A stretch of 64,000 bases of DNA from the NCBI GenBank assembly GCA_036250195.1, contig JAVHZZ010000011.1, forward strand, positions 63,798,101 to 63,862,100. Direction: 5' to 3'. The stretch is from Mixophyes australis. Its lineage: Eukaryota; Chordata; Amphibia; Anura; Limnodynastidae. The notes beneath the pieces are model-generated. The model worked only from the letters and a program-made list of their open reading frames with translations, had not been told where the DNA came from and made no database searches. Shown piece after piece: positions 47,641 through 58,484 of the stretch (position 1 is the first letter of the stretch; each line of letters opens with the position of its first letter). The translations under genes were made by a program, and so were the position numbers.

Positions 47641-48620
47641 ACAATTGTCGTTTTAAATCGTTATGTAACTAGTTATTGTACTACTGTATTATAGTATAGC
47701 ATATCATATAATATAGATGTGTTTAGCGCTATAAAAACAGCAGTGGAACAAAAATCCTAAATTTTAAAATATTTGTTCCTGTAAAATTGTTTCTCTGCTG
47801 TTGTACCTGGACAGGGTTTAAATAGTGACATTATTTATGCTTCATGTGAAATTATACAATTCTCCCCCTTTATACAGTTCTTTCACTTTAAAACAACACC
47901 TTTTGTTGCAATGACATATTTGCTTCACAAAAGCGCTTTCAAATGTATTTTTTCTCTTCTATGTCACCATAGGTGGGAACTTGTGACCTGGAATTTTTGG
48001 GAGTGTATTACATTTGCTAAATGGAGCCAGTGATTGACATCAAAGTGCTTAATCAGCATCCAATGTGAGGGCGGTCTTATCTTGACAGGTATTGAATTGT
48101 TCAGTACCTGTCGCGCTAATCCCCATGGGGTCCTGTTCACTTCTTTCATGCTAATCCCTGTCTCCAGAAAATGTAATATACTTGCTAACATTTTAAAATA
48201 AATTCCAGTGATACTTAGCTGCCATGCAGGTGCATCTGAGCCAAGAGTGTAACTAGATGTGGGCCACCAAGCAAAATTGTGATGAGGCCCTCTAGGGCCA
48301 TCATGAAGTCTTACAAGCAGAGATGTCTGCTCCACCCCCAGTCAGTAATCAATGGGGCAGAGTAATACTTAAAATAGTGGCAGTATGATACATTCATCTG
48401 AATTATACATAGTTGTTTTATTTTCTACGTCATACCTGTCTACATACACACATATTGAAGACATAATAGTTTGAACTTTAAGAAATGATTTTGCTGTGCT
48501 GTCGGGCCTCATAGCATAGATTTCTTTATGTACACAATTCGTAACACAAGTCTATAACTATGTGCAGTTCAGCATACTACTTTAAATGCATCTACTGACT
48601 GAAGATACGTGTGAAGCTTT
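47641..48620. other. Sequence upstream of the candidate EPN1 promoter
   Basis: I recognise no gene. A 123-codon minus-strand open frame at 47964-48335 lacks any familiar motif and looks like part of an old repeat. Confidence 0.4.
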
Positions 48621-50171
48621 AAGGGGGGTATTCAATTGTTAGCGAGTTTGTAATTTCGAGCGAGTTAAGTCTTTTTTTCTTATTTTCGAGCGCGGAAACT
48701 TCTCCCGCAATTCTAATCTTTTTTTTTTTTTTTACCGAAACAGTCTTATCGCGCTCCAACCGTTTGTCAATGTTAAAGTATAGGCTGGATGTGAACCCTC
48801 AGCGGAAAAAGCTATTCAATTGTTTTTTAACGCTGTGGGTGAAACAGGCAAATCTGCTGTTTCATCTTGCACCTCCTTGGTCTGCTCAAAGAAAAAAAAA
48901 CATTTTTAAGTTAAGAAAAATCTAAATTAAACTGAAAAAATAGGCGTAAAAGTTCATTAAAATAACCTGAAAACTGAAAAGTACTATTTTTTTTAAAAAA
49001 TAACAGTGTAATAATTAAAAAACAATTCAAAGTTCCCCCTTTAAAAAAATCCATTAGTGGTGCATGTATTTAAACTTTTTTTTTTTTTTTTTTTTTTTTT
49101 AGGTGGGGGGGGTGGTTGTGCCTGACCTCAGTCAGCACTCATCAAAATTGTGAAAAGTAGCATGTTATTTATTTATTTTTTAAAACCAAAATGGTTTGCT
49201 CCCCACTCTATACTTAGTCTTAACCCTAGTGCTGGCAGGCTATTGCTGTGTGTGCCTAAATATTTGAAAAATTTTGCGTAGGGTTCCCCCTATTTTCATT
49301 GAACCAGCACTAAGCAAACCAGCCGGGGTGATAGGCACTATAGCAGGGGAGGGGAAACGCAGTTTGGGTCCCACGGCCATAATGACTAAACACCCACAGA
49401 CTGTTCAGCGCTGGCCTGGATTCCCTAGGGAGTGTGGTCCGCTGAAAAATGTAAGCAGGCCACCCCCCTAGGGACACCCAGCCCAGTGCCGATAGCACTA
49501 GGGCTCTTCCTACTACCCCTGGGCTGTGGGTAGTAGGGTAATAAATGTCCCAGCCAGCCATGTTGGCCTAAATAGTGTGGGCATGCTGCTACTTGTCTAA
49601 CTACAAGCACTAGCGTACCCATGGCACCCATGGCATGTTTGCACTTGTAGAACCACAAGTGCCAACATGCTCTTACACCCACATTCTCAAAACTTTTGGC
49701 CATGACTTTATTATAGGCTTTAAGCATATCATCATGCAGTAGACAGGGCAATCATTCCCCTCTTTCAGTTAACATATGCCTGAATTTATTGAAGCCAGGA
49801 TGGGGAAGATCATCCCCATCCCTGAACTACTTAATGATTTCTGGAGTGTCTGAACTTGTCCTTAGCACTTAAGGGGTGAATTTATTTATTTTTGCTGAAT
49901 AAGCTTTGTTGTTAGATAATAGTTTGACTTTGTCACTTTGCAATTGCATGTCCCATGATTATGTGGTTTATATATTAGGTATACATTCTTTAGCTTCGTT
50001 AGGTATTGGTTAGGTCCCGCTTATGTGGGCTGGAAATTTTTGTCTATATCTTCTTTGTTTTTATTTCATTGGCAGCAGTATATAGGGCTTGCATTGACAT
50101 TAGATACTGTTGGTGGCTGTTGATGATTTTAAAAGTGAGCACTTACTGGTTTTTCTTTTCTTTTAGATATA
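48621..50171. other. Unassigned repeat-like region
   Basis: At 48624 the words GGGGGGTATTCAATTG resemble the terminus of a foldback/Harbinger-type MITE, but no inverted partner is visible. It is followed by T-runs (48717-48733 and 49076-49100) and a GC-rich stretch at 49,270-49,640 with inverted words built on AGTAGGAAG/CTTCCTACT-like sequence. No coding content is recognised. Confidence 0.35.
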
Positions 50172-50175
50172 TCTA

Positions 50176-51062
50176 TGTAACACCTCCTGTGATGTTGTTA
50201 TGATGCCTCCCAGTGACTGAGTGTGTGGTTTGGCACTGGGACCCAGAGAAGACACACCAGGAGGGTTGCTTAACAACATCAGGCTGGTATGAGGGGATCA
50301 GATCTGTGAGTGTAGAGAGAGAGAGAGAGTGTCAGCCAGGGCCCAGGACAGAGGGGAGGAGGTCCTGGGACCTGCCTTGTAATCTGGGAAGCTGGTCCAT
50401 CGCCTGCTGTCACTAGGGACTATAGTACAACATCACAGACAGAATACTAGTGACATGGGATAGATTTCAGAGATAAAGTACCTCAGAAAGTGACAAGGTG
50501 ATGGAGAGGAGAGGCAGCAAACATAAAGGGGTTGCGAGACAATACACCTGCTGAGGAGGGGCGAGAGATATTACCACCGCAGAGGAGGGGAGAGAGAGAT
50601 ATTACCCCCCGCAGAGGAAGAGGGAGTGTACACTGCTGTGAGAGAGAGATGAGGGTGAGCTAGAGAGCCACCATTTTGGATATGACTGCCCCATTGATAT
50701 GCTGTCCATGTTTCACTTAAGAACTGTGCAGGAGGAGACAAAAGAGATCCATATAGCAACTGTACATATTTACTTTATCACTGCAACAGTTTAAGAATGT
50801 GCTGGAGTAAAGAAGGCATTTAAATAAAGAGTTTATTTTGCAATATAGAGATGGTCTGGCGCCCAAATTATTGAGACATCTGATTGCACTGCGCCAACAA
50901 GTTGTGTTCCAACATCTTCACAGATACTCTATAAAAAATGACTTGCATGTGGGGGGACCCACTGGTCATTTACCTTCACACCAGAAGCTAGCCAGGGCTG
51001 AGATGGAGGTTCACTGCCTAAACTATGCACCTCTACCCTACACACAGTGACAGTGGGTTACA
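50176..51062 (+). mobile_element. Solo LTR of a retrovirus-like element
   Basis: The sequence starts TGTAACACC and ends GGGTTACA, an inverted TGTAAC/GTTACA pair. It is flanked by a 4-bp duplication, TCTA (50172-50175 and 51063-51066). At 887 bp it has LTR length, a purine-rich GAGA segment and an AATAAA signal at about 50825 on the plus strand. No internal coding region accompanies it, as expected after LTR-LTR recombination. The word TGGCGCCCAA at about 50858 resembles a lysine-tRNA primer site but lies inside the unit. It is not the LTR of the neighbouring minus-strand retrovirus, whose ends differ. Confidence 0.7.
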
Positions 51063-51066
51063 TCTA

Positions 51067-51259
51067 TAACAATGTTAACAAGCACTGGGCAGATAAAATA
51101 AAGGACTTACATTTATTTCTACTTCCCACACATTACTGATACTCGGAAGTAGAACCACGGTCAAATCAATGTGTAACTCAGCCTTTGGTACATATACAGT
51201 ATATCTTACTTTATTTTTGCAAGGAAGAATTATTTGTTAAGTTTATTTGTCAATTTTAT
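51067..51259. other. Spacer between solo LTR and retroviral pol fragment
   Basis: I recognise nothing here; it may be decayed pol sequence of the minus-strand retrovirus. Confidence 0.4.
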
Positions 51260-51601
51260 CTATGATGCTTTTGAGTTGCCTTCCACATATGGAAGGTATG
51301 TAGCTGGATTTAAAGTACTACACCGTTTGATGGGGATGTTTGCGGGTGCCATCAGAGCTAGTTCCCATTTTGTGAACCTAGCTGAAGAGACATGTCTGGT
51401 TTGAGCTGAATTCAACAGAGCAGATACCGTATGAGGTGAATAGAAGGTTGAATCATATTCTAATACTACGTCCACGCTTTTACTTGCCAGAAGAGTAGTT
51501 GCTGCTACACTTCTTAGACACGTTGTGAGTGATCTTGCCACAGTGTCCAATTGTGCACTGTAGTATGGTACCGGTCTGCTAGCATCACCATGTTTCCTCA
51601 C
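51260..51601 (-). pseudogene. Endogenous retrovirus pol fragment (RT connection/RNase H border)
   Basis: The minus-strand frame of 113 codons has the layout of the retroviral region after the RT thumb: HGDASRPVPYYSAQLD, then an Ala/Ser-rich helix and ALMAPANIPIKRC, ending NPATYLP. It belongs to the same element as the RT fragment at 53.99-54.64 kb but is now separated from it by an L2 LINE. No RNase H active-site residues or integrase follow; pol downstream and env are missing or unrecognisable. This is an old, defective copy. Confidence 0.75.
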
Positions 51602-53936
51602 TAGACCTCTCCCAGTGGATTGAATCCGCTACTCGTCAGGATGGCCACTGTCTTGATCTTATTTTCTCTAGACTATGCTCAGTTTCTCATTTCCTTAACA
51701 CTCCTTTCCCCCTCTCGGATCATCATCTTATTAGCTACTCGCTCACTCCCAGTTCTTTACTCTCCCTAGTGTCAAACTCTTCCAAGCCTCCTCACAACCG
51801 CAGGAATTTCAACTCTATTGATTTTCAACAATTTTCCACCTCCAACACCTTCTCTCCCCAATTTCTACATTCTCCTCCATTGATCGGGCAGTACCCCATT
51901 TTCATCAAACCCTAGCAACTGCCCTGGATCAAGTGGCTCCAGCGACACTACATACTTCGCGTAGAATTCGTTGCCAATGGTGGCACACTACAGTAATACG
52001 AACTCTACAAAAACTTTCTCGTAAAGCAGAACGTCACTGGCGTAAATCTTGTGCCTCTAATGATTTCATCACAGATACTGATATCTACCACTCCTATAGA
52101 AATGCTCTGGACACTGCTAAACAAGCATACTTCCAATCTCTCATCTATGCTCAGGCTTCTAACCCCAAGCGCCTCTTTAACAGATTTAACTCTCTTCTGA
52201 ATCCTCCTGCCCCAAATCCTCCAACTAACATCAGTGCACAGGATCTTGCTTCCTATTTCAAGGACAAAATTGATAAGATCAGGCTTGAAATGGTATCATC
52301 TGCCTTGACAAGCAATCGGCTCATTTCATTTGTAGCACCCTCTGACACCCTCTCTTCATTTGATCCCACAAATGAAGAGGAAGTTTCTACTCTCTTCTCA
52401 TCTTCCTACTCTACCTCCTGTCCTCTTGATCCCATTCCCTCACAAATTGGTATGTCCCTGTCTCCTGTGCTCATTCCCCCTCTAACTAAAATCTGTAATC
52501 TATCTCTTTCTACTGGTATTTTTCCATCACTATTCAAGCATGCAGTGATTACTCCCATTTTAAAAAAACAGAATTCTGACCCTAACTCTCTCGTAAATTA
52601 CCGCCCCAACTCCCATGCCCCTCCAAGCTTCTCGAAAGAATTGCCTACACTCGCCTCACACACTTTCTTACAGCAAATAACCTATTGGATCCTCTTCAGT
52701 CAGGCTTTCGCTCTCAACACTCCACAGAGACTGCGCTGACCAAGGCCAAGGTTGTCAATGATTTGATCACAGCAAAAATAATAACCATTACTCTCTTCTA
52801 ATTCTCCTGGATCTCTCTGCTGCATTGACACTGTTGACCACTCTCTCCTCATACAAACGCTACAATCCCTAGGTCTTGAAGGCACTGTCCTATCCTGGTT
52901 CTCATCCTATCTATCTATTCGCTCTTGCAGTGTTAATTTCTCTGGATCCACCTCTGCTCCACTTCCTTTATCAGTTGGAGTACCACAAGGCTCGGTCCTA
53001 GGTCCTCTGCTATTCTCTATCTACACCACTTCTCTTGGAAAACTAATAAGCTATTTTGGATTTCAGTATCATCTCTATGCGGATGATACACAAATTTATC
53101 TATCCTCTCCTGATCTTTCACCATCTGTGTTGTCTCGCGTTACTGACTGTCTTTCTGCCATTTCATCTTGGATGTCTTCTCGCCAACTCAAACTCAATCT
53201 TTCAAAAACTGAATTAATAATATTCCCACCCAAAAACAGAAGCTTCCTGCCTGACATTTCTATTTCTGTTGATAACATGACCATAAATCCCACACCGCAA
53301 GCTCGTTGCCTAGGTGTAATCCTTGATTCACAACTGTCGTTTATTCCCCACATCAACTCTATATCTAAATCATGTTACATACAGCTAAAGAACATTTCCA
53401 GAATACGCACATATCTGACACAAGACACAGCAAAAACATTAATTCATGCACTCATCATCTCCCGCATCGATTATTGCAATTCCCTCCTTACTGGTCTTCC
53501 CAAAGTCAGACTTGAACCCCTACAATCTATTTTGCACGCAGCGGCTAGATTGATTTTCCCTACTAACTATTATTCCTCTGCTGAGCCACTCTGTCAGTCT
53601 CTACATTGGCTGCCTGTATATAAACGAATCCAATATAAAATTCTTCTACTAGCATACAAGGCCATCAACAAAATTGCACCGACATACATTTCCTCACTTG
53701 TCTCGAAATATCTCCCTACTCGACACCTCCATTCTGCACGAGATCTACGTCTCTCCTCCACTCTCATCACATCCTCCCATTCTCGGTTACAGGATTTTTT
53801 CCGGGCTGCACCCACTTTGTGGAATTCCCTCCCACGCACAATAAGACTTTCCTCTAGTCTTCAAACCTTCAAGCGTTCACTGAAAACCCACCTCTTCAGA
53901 CAAGGTTTCGATATTCCTCAACCACCATCTTAATTT
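51602..53936 (+). pseudogene. L2 ORF2 (endonuclease C-terminus, RT, C-terminal domain), frameshifted
   Basis: The end of the APE-type endonuclease is present at 51,610-51,740 with LDLIFSRLCSV and SDHHLI, the latter carrying the catalytic Asp-His pair. An open frame of 268 codons (51933-52739) covers the linker and the first RT blocks ([30 protein letters not shown]). Frameshifts lie between about 52,600 and 53,100. The RT catalytic box LYADDT is at 53073-53090, preceded by [14 protein letters not shown] second 268-codon frame (53127-53933) gives [29 protein letters not shown] and [12 protein letters not shown], the typical L2 C-terminal domain. Two long intact halves with few shifts suggest a moderately recent insertion. 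L2 encodes the enzymes for its own retrotransposition. Confidence 0.92.
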
Positions 53937-53960
53937 CCCTAGATTACCCTATTACCATCC
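51602..53960 (+). mobile_element. L2-type LINE, truncated at both ends
   Basis: A plus-strand LINE of about 2.36 kb lies inside the retroviral pol. It starts within the endonuclease domain and ends shortly after the ORF2 stop codon, without a recognisable 3' tail or target duplication. About 0.3-0.4 kb of pol appears to be missing at the insertion site, so the copy was either deposited with a deletion or trimmed later. Confidence 0.82.
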
Positions 53961-53984
53961 TCTACACTGCTAATGCAAGACAAC

Positions 53985-54640
53985 ATGGCTCTATCTTGTC
54001 CTTTGCAACCTTGTGTCCTGTTTGCAAGAGATGAAGCAACAACAATTTAGTATCATGTAAACATGACATAAACGAATCAGAGCACAGTAAATCGTCCACA
54101 TATTGAATAAGAACAGACCCATTGCTTGGTTAGAAGGATTGTAAGCAGTAACGTAAGGCTTGGAAGAAAATACTAGGGCTGTCAATGAACCCCTGAGGAG
54201 ATTTGGTCCACGTGTATTGCACCTCCTCATAGGAAATGCGAAAAGAAATTGACAGGGTGAAGTGGGACTGAGAAAAAGGCAGAACAAAGGTCAATGACAG
54301 TAAAGTGACTGGCAGACGGTGGAATCTGCATGAGGATGACGACTGGATTGGGCACTACGGGGAATTGGCTCACAACAACTTTGTTAATTCCCCTTAGATC
54401 CTGGACTAATCTATAGCCCCTCCCCCCACTCTTCTTCACGGGGAAAATGGGACTATTGGCTGTGCTGGATGCACAAATTAAGATCCCTTGTTGCAGCAAC
54501 CTCTCAATAACAGGATACACCCCTAATTCCACTTCCGGTTTTAATGGGTACTGTTGGTTTTTTGGAGCTATCCTACCACTTTTTAGATTAACTATGACGG
54601 GATACATTTGCCATCTATCCACTGTCCTGTCCATCTTTAT
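53985..54640 (-). pseudogene. Endogenous retrovirus reverse transcriptase fragment
   Basis: The minus strand carries the RT fingers and palm: YPLKPEVELGVYP, GILICASSTANSPIFPVKK, FTVIDLCSAFFSVPLHP (first catalytic Asp in VIDL) and, in another frame, the catalytic box YVDD at 54091-54102. At least one frameshift separates the last two, and another separates this frame from the upstream protease frame near 54,630. The fragment stops at the L2 junction just after KVAKDK. YVDD with the D-L-x-x-A-F layout fits gamma/epsilon-type retroviruses. Defective. Confidence 0.88.
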
Positions 54641-55130
54641 TCCATAGGAAACCCGGTATTTGCAGTAACACTTCCTTTATCTGAGATGGACTTTGTTCTA
54701 TAACGGCAGAGTGTAACATTAACCTTTGTAAATTGTTCAATATGTCCTGTACCTCATGTGCAACCATTCCTGGTATATCTAGGAATACACCATCAGGGGT
54801 ACAGTATATGACACATCCCATTTTACACAACAAATCCCTCCCCAGTAAGTTAGTAGGAGCCGCTGCAGCCAAGAGAAATGAATGCTTGGTGTGCAGAGGC
54901 CCGATAGTAACTTCTGCGGGTTTAGTCAAAGGATAATGTAACACTCTGCCCGTTACCCCCATAGCTGGAACGGATCTGTTAGGGATCTTTAGATGTAAAG
55001 GAGAAGTTATCACTGACATGGCCGCCCCTGTATCTACAAGAAAAGGTTGTTTCATACCAGCTATGTCAACTATCATGGTAGGTTCTTCAGTTAACCTAAC
55101 TGGCTGTAGACAACAGGTATGACGTGATCC
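54615..55130 (-). pseudogene. Endogenous retrovirus protease region
   Basis: An aspartic protease domain lies on the minus strand, with the active-site LVDTGAAMSVI at about residue 12-22 of the visible ATG-started frame and the conserved NLLGRDLL near its C-terminus. The frame is open back to the gag stop: it is in the same frame as gag and separated from it only by one TAG (55131-55133). It ends in a premature stop caused by a frameshift before RT. Retroviral proteases cleave the gag and gag-pol polyproteins during maturation. Confidence 0.88.
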
Positions 55131-55620
55131 CTAGCGCTGACTGTCACTACCCCGCAAAGCACTTGCTGCTATGACATGTGCGGGAAGCTGTTGTGAATCT
55201 TCATAACCCTGTGTGTTCCTCCTTTGTGGGTATCTATGTGATTCCCCTCTATGTGTCTCCAATCTTTTCTCTTTACAGAATCTCCTTATGTGTCCCTCTT
55301 TATGGCAGTTGTAACACATCACTGTCCCATTTCTCTTCCTGTGTGTGTTGTCAGCTTGTGGTCGTGTGTGCAGTCCTTCTAAAGCCTGGATACTTACCAT
55401 CATTAAGCTATCACTCTGTTCTTTCTTTCTGAGAATGTTTTTGTTGTGCTCCACGGCAGACTCTCTAAGAGCATCTACCGTGATGCCTCTCCAATTAGGT
55501 AATGAGGTTTGTACCCTTGTCTTTAAGTTTTCTCTGAGACCATCCATTAATTCCGTTACAGCCACTTCCCTGTGATGTGGATCCTCTTTTATGTCAGCTA
55601 TCCCAGTGAACTGTGTTATT
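55131..55620 (-). pseudogene. Endogenous retrovirus gag C-terminus (nucleocapsid)
   Basis: The 144-codon minus-strand frame ends with TAG at 55131-55133. It contains one CCHC zinc knuckle, CYNCHKEGHIRRFC (C-x2-C-x4-H-x4-C), preceded by a Lys/Arg-rich segment: a nucleocapsid-like RNA-binding domain. One knuckle, rather than two, fits gammaretrovirus-like elements. Upstream it continues, across a stop near 55,620, into the capsid fragment. Confidence 0.85.
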
Positions 55621-55622
55621 GC

Positions 55623-56790
55623 TCACAGAGCTCTAGCAAAATAATCCATTGTGGTTTCTATATCTTTTTGCTTGATAGTGAGAATTTTGCTCCAATTCAC
55701 TACCACTGGAAAATAGATGGCCAATTGTGAGACAATTCTCTTAATATTTTCTTTGTTGTCCTCATCTGTTAAGGTTCTATCCTCCTCCAAAATACAATCC
55801 TTAATGAACTTTTGTATGTCAGTATTGGGAGGAAGACAGGCCCTCAACACCACTCGCCAATCTTTATTAGTTGGCTCGTGTGCATTTGACAAATTTCTGA
55901 CACTTGGCCAACTCCTTTCTAGGATCTGGGAATTCAGACATAATTGAATGTAGTTCCGATCTAGTCCAAGGACAATGCATTGCTACATTTTTTACAGGAA
56001 CTACACCATCCTTGTCCGCTTTCCCATTGGGAACTGCTATTGTGTGGACAGGATAAGCACCAACCGAATCACTACATTCAGAATCAGTCCCAGGAATTGC
56101 GGCTTCAGTACCATGAATGTTCTCCCTCCTTGTACTTACTCCACTACTCTCACCTATTTCAGCCGCTGCCCCTGCTGGTGGGACCGCTCCCTTGCCTTGT
56201 CTGTGCTGTACCTCCAGCATGTTAATAGCATGAGTAATGGCTGAAATTACAATGGGTTCATCTTCTTCTTCAGAAACATTGGTTTTAAATTGATTTAAAA
56301 CAGGATATAACTTGTTCATTTCATTTTTAATATTTTTAGTAACGGCTGTACTTAAGCCCCCAACCGCATATGGTGATGGGGGAATGCTTGCGCTCAGTCC
56401 TCCAATCTTCTCAACACCTACTTCCGCTATGCACGCGCTGCCTTGCCACGTGTTCCCTTCTTGTTGCCACAATTTTAAATAGCCATCATGTTCAATTCTC
56501 ACTTGTGTTGATTTAATTAACCGTTCTTTATCTCCTACATTATTCAGTACCTCTGAATCGAAACTACTGATCTTTGGAAAAGGTCTCAAACAATCCTTAG
56601 TCATCTTGACCCATTTCTCGCAATACGCCGTTGCGTATGCACCATATTTCTTAAACATAAACCTTGCCGAACCAATCGGTCCTTCCTTAGGCAGCACCTC
56701 ATTCTCCCATCTGCTTAGCACCCATTGTGAAAACAGACTTTTTCTCAATGCTTCGCAACACAACACTACAACAAGAGATTTTACCCATGG
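55623..56790 (-). pseudogene. Endogenous retrovirus gag (matrix and capsid region), broken
   Basis: Two overlapping minus-strand frames (to 55867 and from 55892) carry the matrix, a proline/acid-rich linker and capsid. CPWTRSELHSIMSEFPDP is the start of the gamma-type capsid (W-T-x-x-E/D-L). It is followed after a frameshift at about 55,870-55,890 by the capsid C-terminal part (DWRVVLRACLPP...). The N-terminus is also frameshifted: an ATGGGT start with a glycine at position 2, as for myristoylated gag proteins, lies at about 56,795 in another frame. Gag forms the virion core; this copy cannot. Confidence 0.82.
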
Positions 56791-57323
56791 ACGATTTCAA
56801 ACATGCTACATCCACTCACCTCCTAACACAGAAATATCAACGTGAACCACAGAAGTATCAGCTCCTCAATGCCCTGTCTCTCCAATAAATCTGCTGAGTA
56901 TATTAACACTGGTAGCACTGGGGGTTACCCAACCTTGCCAACGTAATTCCTCCCGCAACTCTACCCAAGTCACAATCACGGTTGCACAATCAACCATGCG
57001 GTCCGATCGCACCGCTTAGAGTTACTAAGTTACTAACTATCACTATACTTTGCGATTACTATTGGGGAGTGCACCACAAAGGTTTCTTTAACTGTTCTCT
57101 TTTCAAACAGAGCCTTTGCTTCCAGCATACCTGCCCTGTATAATCCTTGGCCGTCCAGCCCACCTTGTTAAGCAGCAACCGATATTCCTGTCTTTTTCAA
57201 CAGTAAATCAACTTTCACTTCAAAATCATACAATTCACAAACACATACACCTTAGTTTTCTGCACAGAAAATTAATTTCCCAAACACTAGTAATATCTTT
57301 TCAGAGGCATTAACAAGTAATTA

Positions 57324-57406
<83 letters not shown>

Positions 57407-57711
57407 CTATCAAAACGACTGTTTAAACACGTGGCAACAACACCGGAAGTACACATACACAATGCAGGAAGTACACATACGCTATGCAATGCAACACATT
57501 TAAAATGAAAATAAAAGAAACAATTCTCTTTCTTGTCCCTAGATTCAAGTTTGCGCTTCTTAGTTTATGCAAAAACGGACATTCGGTTTCACAACACAGA
57601 TTAATAAATAGGTTTTGAACACATTGCGTTCTTACCCGTATATGACGCGTCTCCACCCTTTTTTGGGGAGCCAAAAGCCGTAGGCTTTGCGAATCGTCCG
57701 GTAGGGTAACC
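56791..57711 (-). other. Endogenous retrovirus 5' leader (minus copy)
   Basis: This is the untranslated leader between the primer site and gag. About 470 bp of it (56,850-57,322) is clearly similar to the plus-strand copy at 60,710-61,308. A (TA)n tract (57327-57400) has expanded inside it. Confidence 0.75.
57327..57400. repeat. (TA)n microsatellite within the retroviral leader
   Basis: About 74 bp of pure TA repeat. Confidence 0.95.
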
Positions 57712-57728
57712 TCCGCTGCGAGCCCCCA
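57711..57728 (-). other. Retroviral primer-binding site, proline-tRNA-like
   Basis: The minus strand reads TGGGGGCTCG directly after the LTR end. The first 10 bases match the complement of the tRNA-Pro 3' end, used by many gamma-type retroviruses; the remaining 8 do not match. Confidence 0.7.
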
Positions 57729-57731
57729 AAT

Positions 57732-58440
57732 TGTTAAGTAAGTCTAGTTGCTATCCAATAACGATTGTCCACTTCCAGTGATGTTGTTCCAAAACACAAA
57801 TGTGATTTAATAACAAAAAGTATCAGAGTAACAAGTAAGAATAAAATAAGGCGCTCTGGATCCAGTATACAGTCATTCAGGTCGGAAGGCTGCGGTCAAG
57901 TAGATTGCACACTGGTCCCAGAGCTCCCACTTATATACAGTCAGTAATACAGTGAAAACAATACAGATGATGTAGCTTGCTTCCATAGGTTCAGGCTACA
58001 GGAAGGTCCAGTATAATACAGGTCATTGGCCAGTTCAAATGATGCCATCCAGGGGTGGGCAGTTAGCATTACACAGACAATACCATTCTAATCATTTATT
58101 CCCTATCCATAACTAGCATACGCAATGTGCAATCCTTTCGGCGAATCAACCGAACGTCTGCGGATAGATAGGGGACATGTTTCCTGTGACCTGAACCTTT
58201 GAGCTCACTAATGTGTATATAACATTATAATATTTCACCATAAACTCTGCTACATTTCAGTACAAATAACTATGTGTTGCAACTACTTTTAATATGAGCT
58301 AATTACACATGTGTGTGTTCAGGTAAATGATGTGTAGAAGTGTTTGCCACGTGTTGCGGTTAATTACGCTCCTCCACGCCGTAGCGTGCTATTCTCATAA
58401 TTTCAGACAAAGACAATCAAGTTGTTAGATATTAATTGAA
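57732..58440 (-). mobile_element. 5' LTR of the minus-strand endogenous retrovirus
   Basis: The LTR ends with TTAACA at 57732, three bases before the primer site. It contains TATATAAG on the minus strand at 57930-57937 and ATTAAA as a possible poly(A) signal downstream. The outer edge is not certain: the L1 fragment begins at about 58,485 and I see no clear TG start. Part of it (about 58,060-58,230) matches the plus-strand copy near 60,560-60,690. Confidence 0.7.
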
Positions 58441-58484
58441 ATGACCATATCCAATTATCTGACTTCGACAATACTGATAAATAA

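Noticed and set aside
47271..47694. Two plus-strand open frames of 91-112 codons in the CpG-rich block
   Set aside because: They overlap each other in different frames, match no family, and the block has the look of a promoter and noncoding exon on the other strand.
47964..48335. A 123-codon minus-strand open frame
   Set aside because: Low-complexity composition with no recognised domain; the wording of the DNA suggests an old dispersed repeat.
53985..57732. Possibility that the retrovirus is replication-competent
   Set aside because: gag, protease-RT and RT all carry frameshifts, pol is interrupted by a LINE, and integrase and env are not found.
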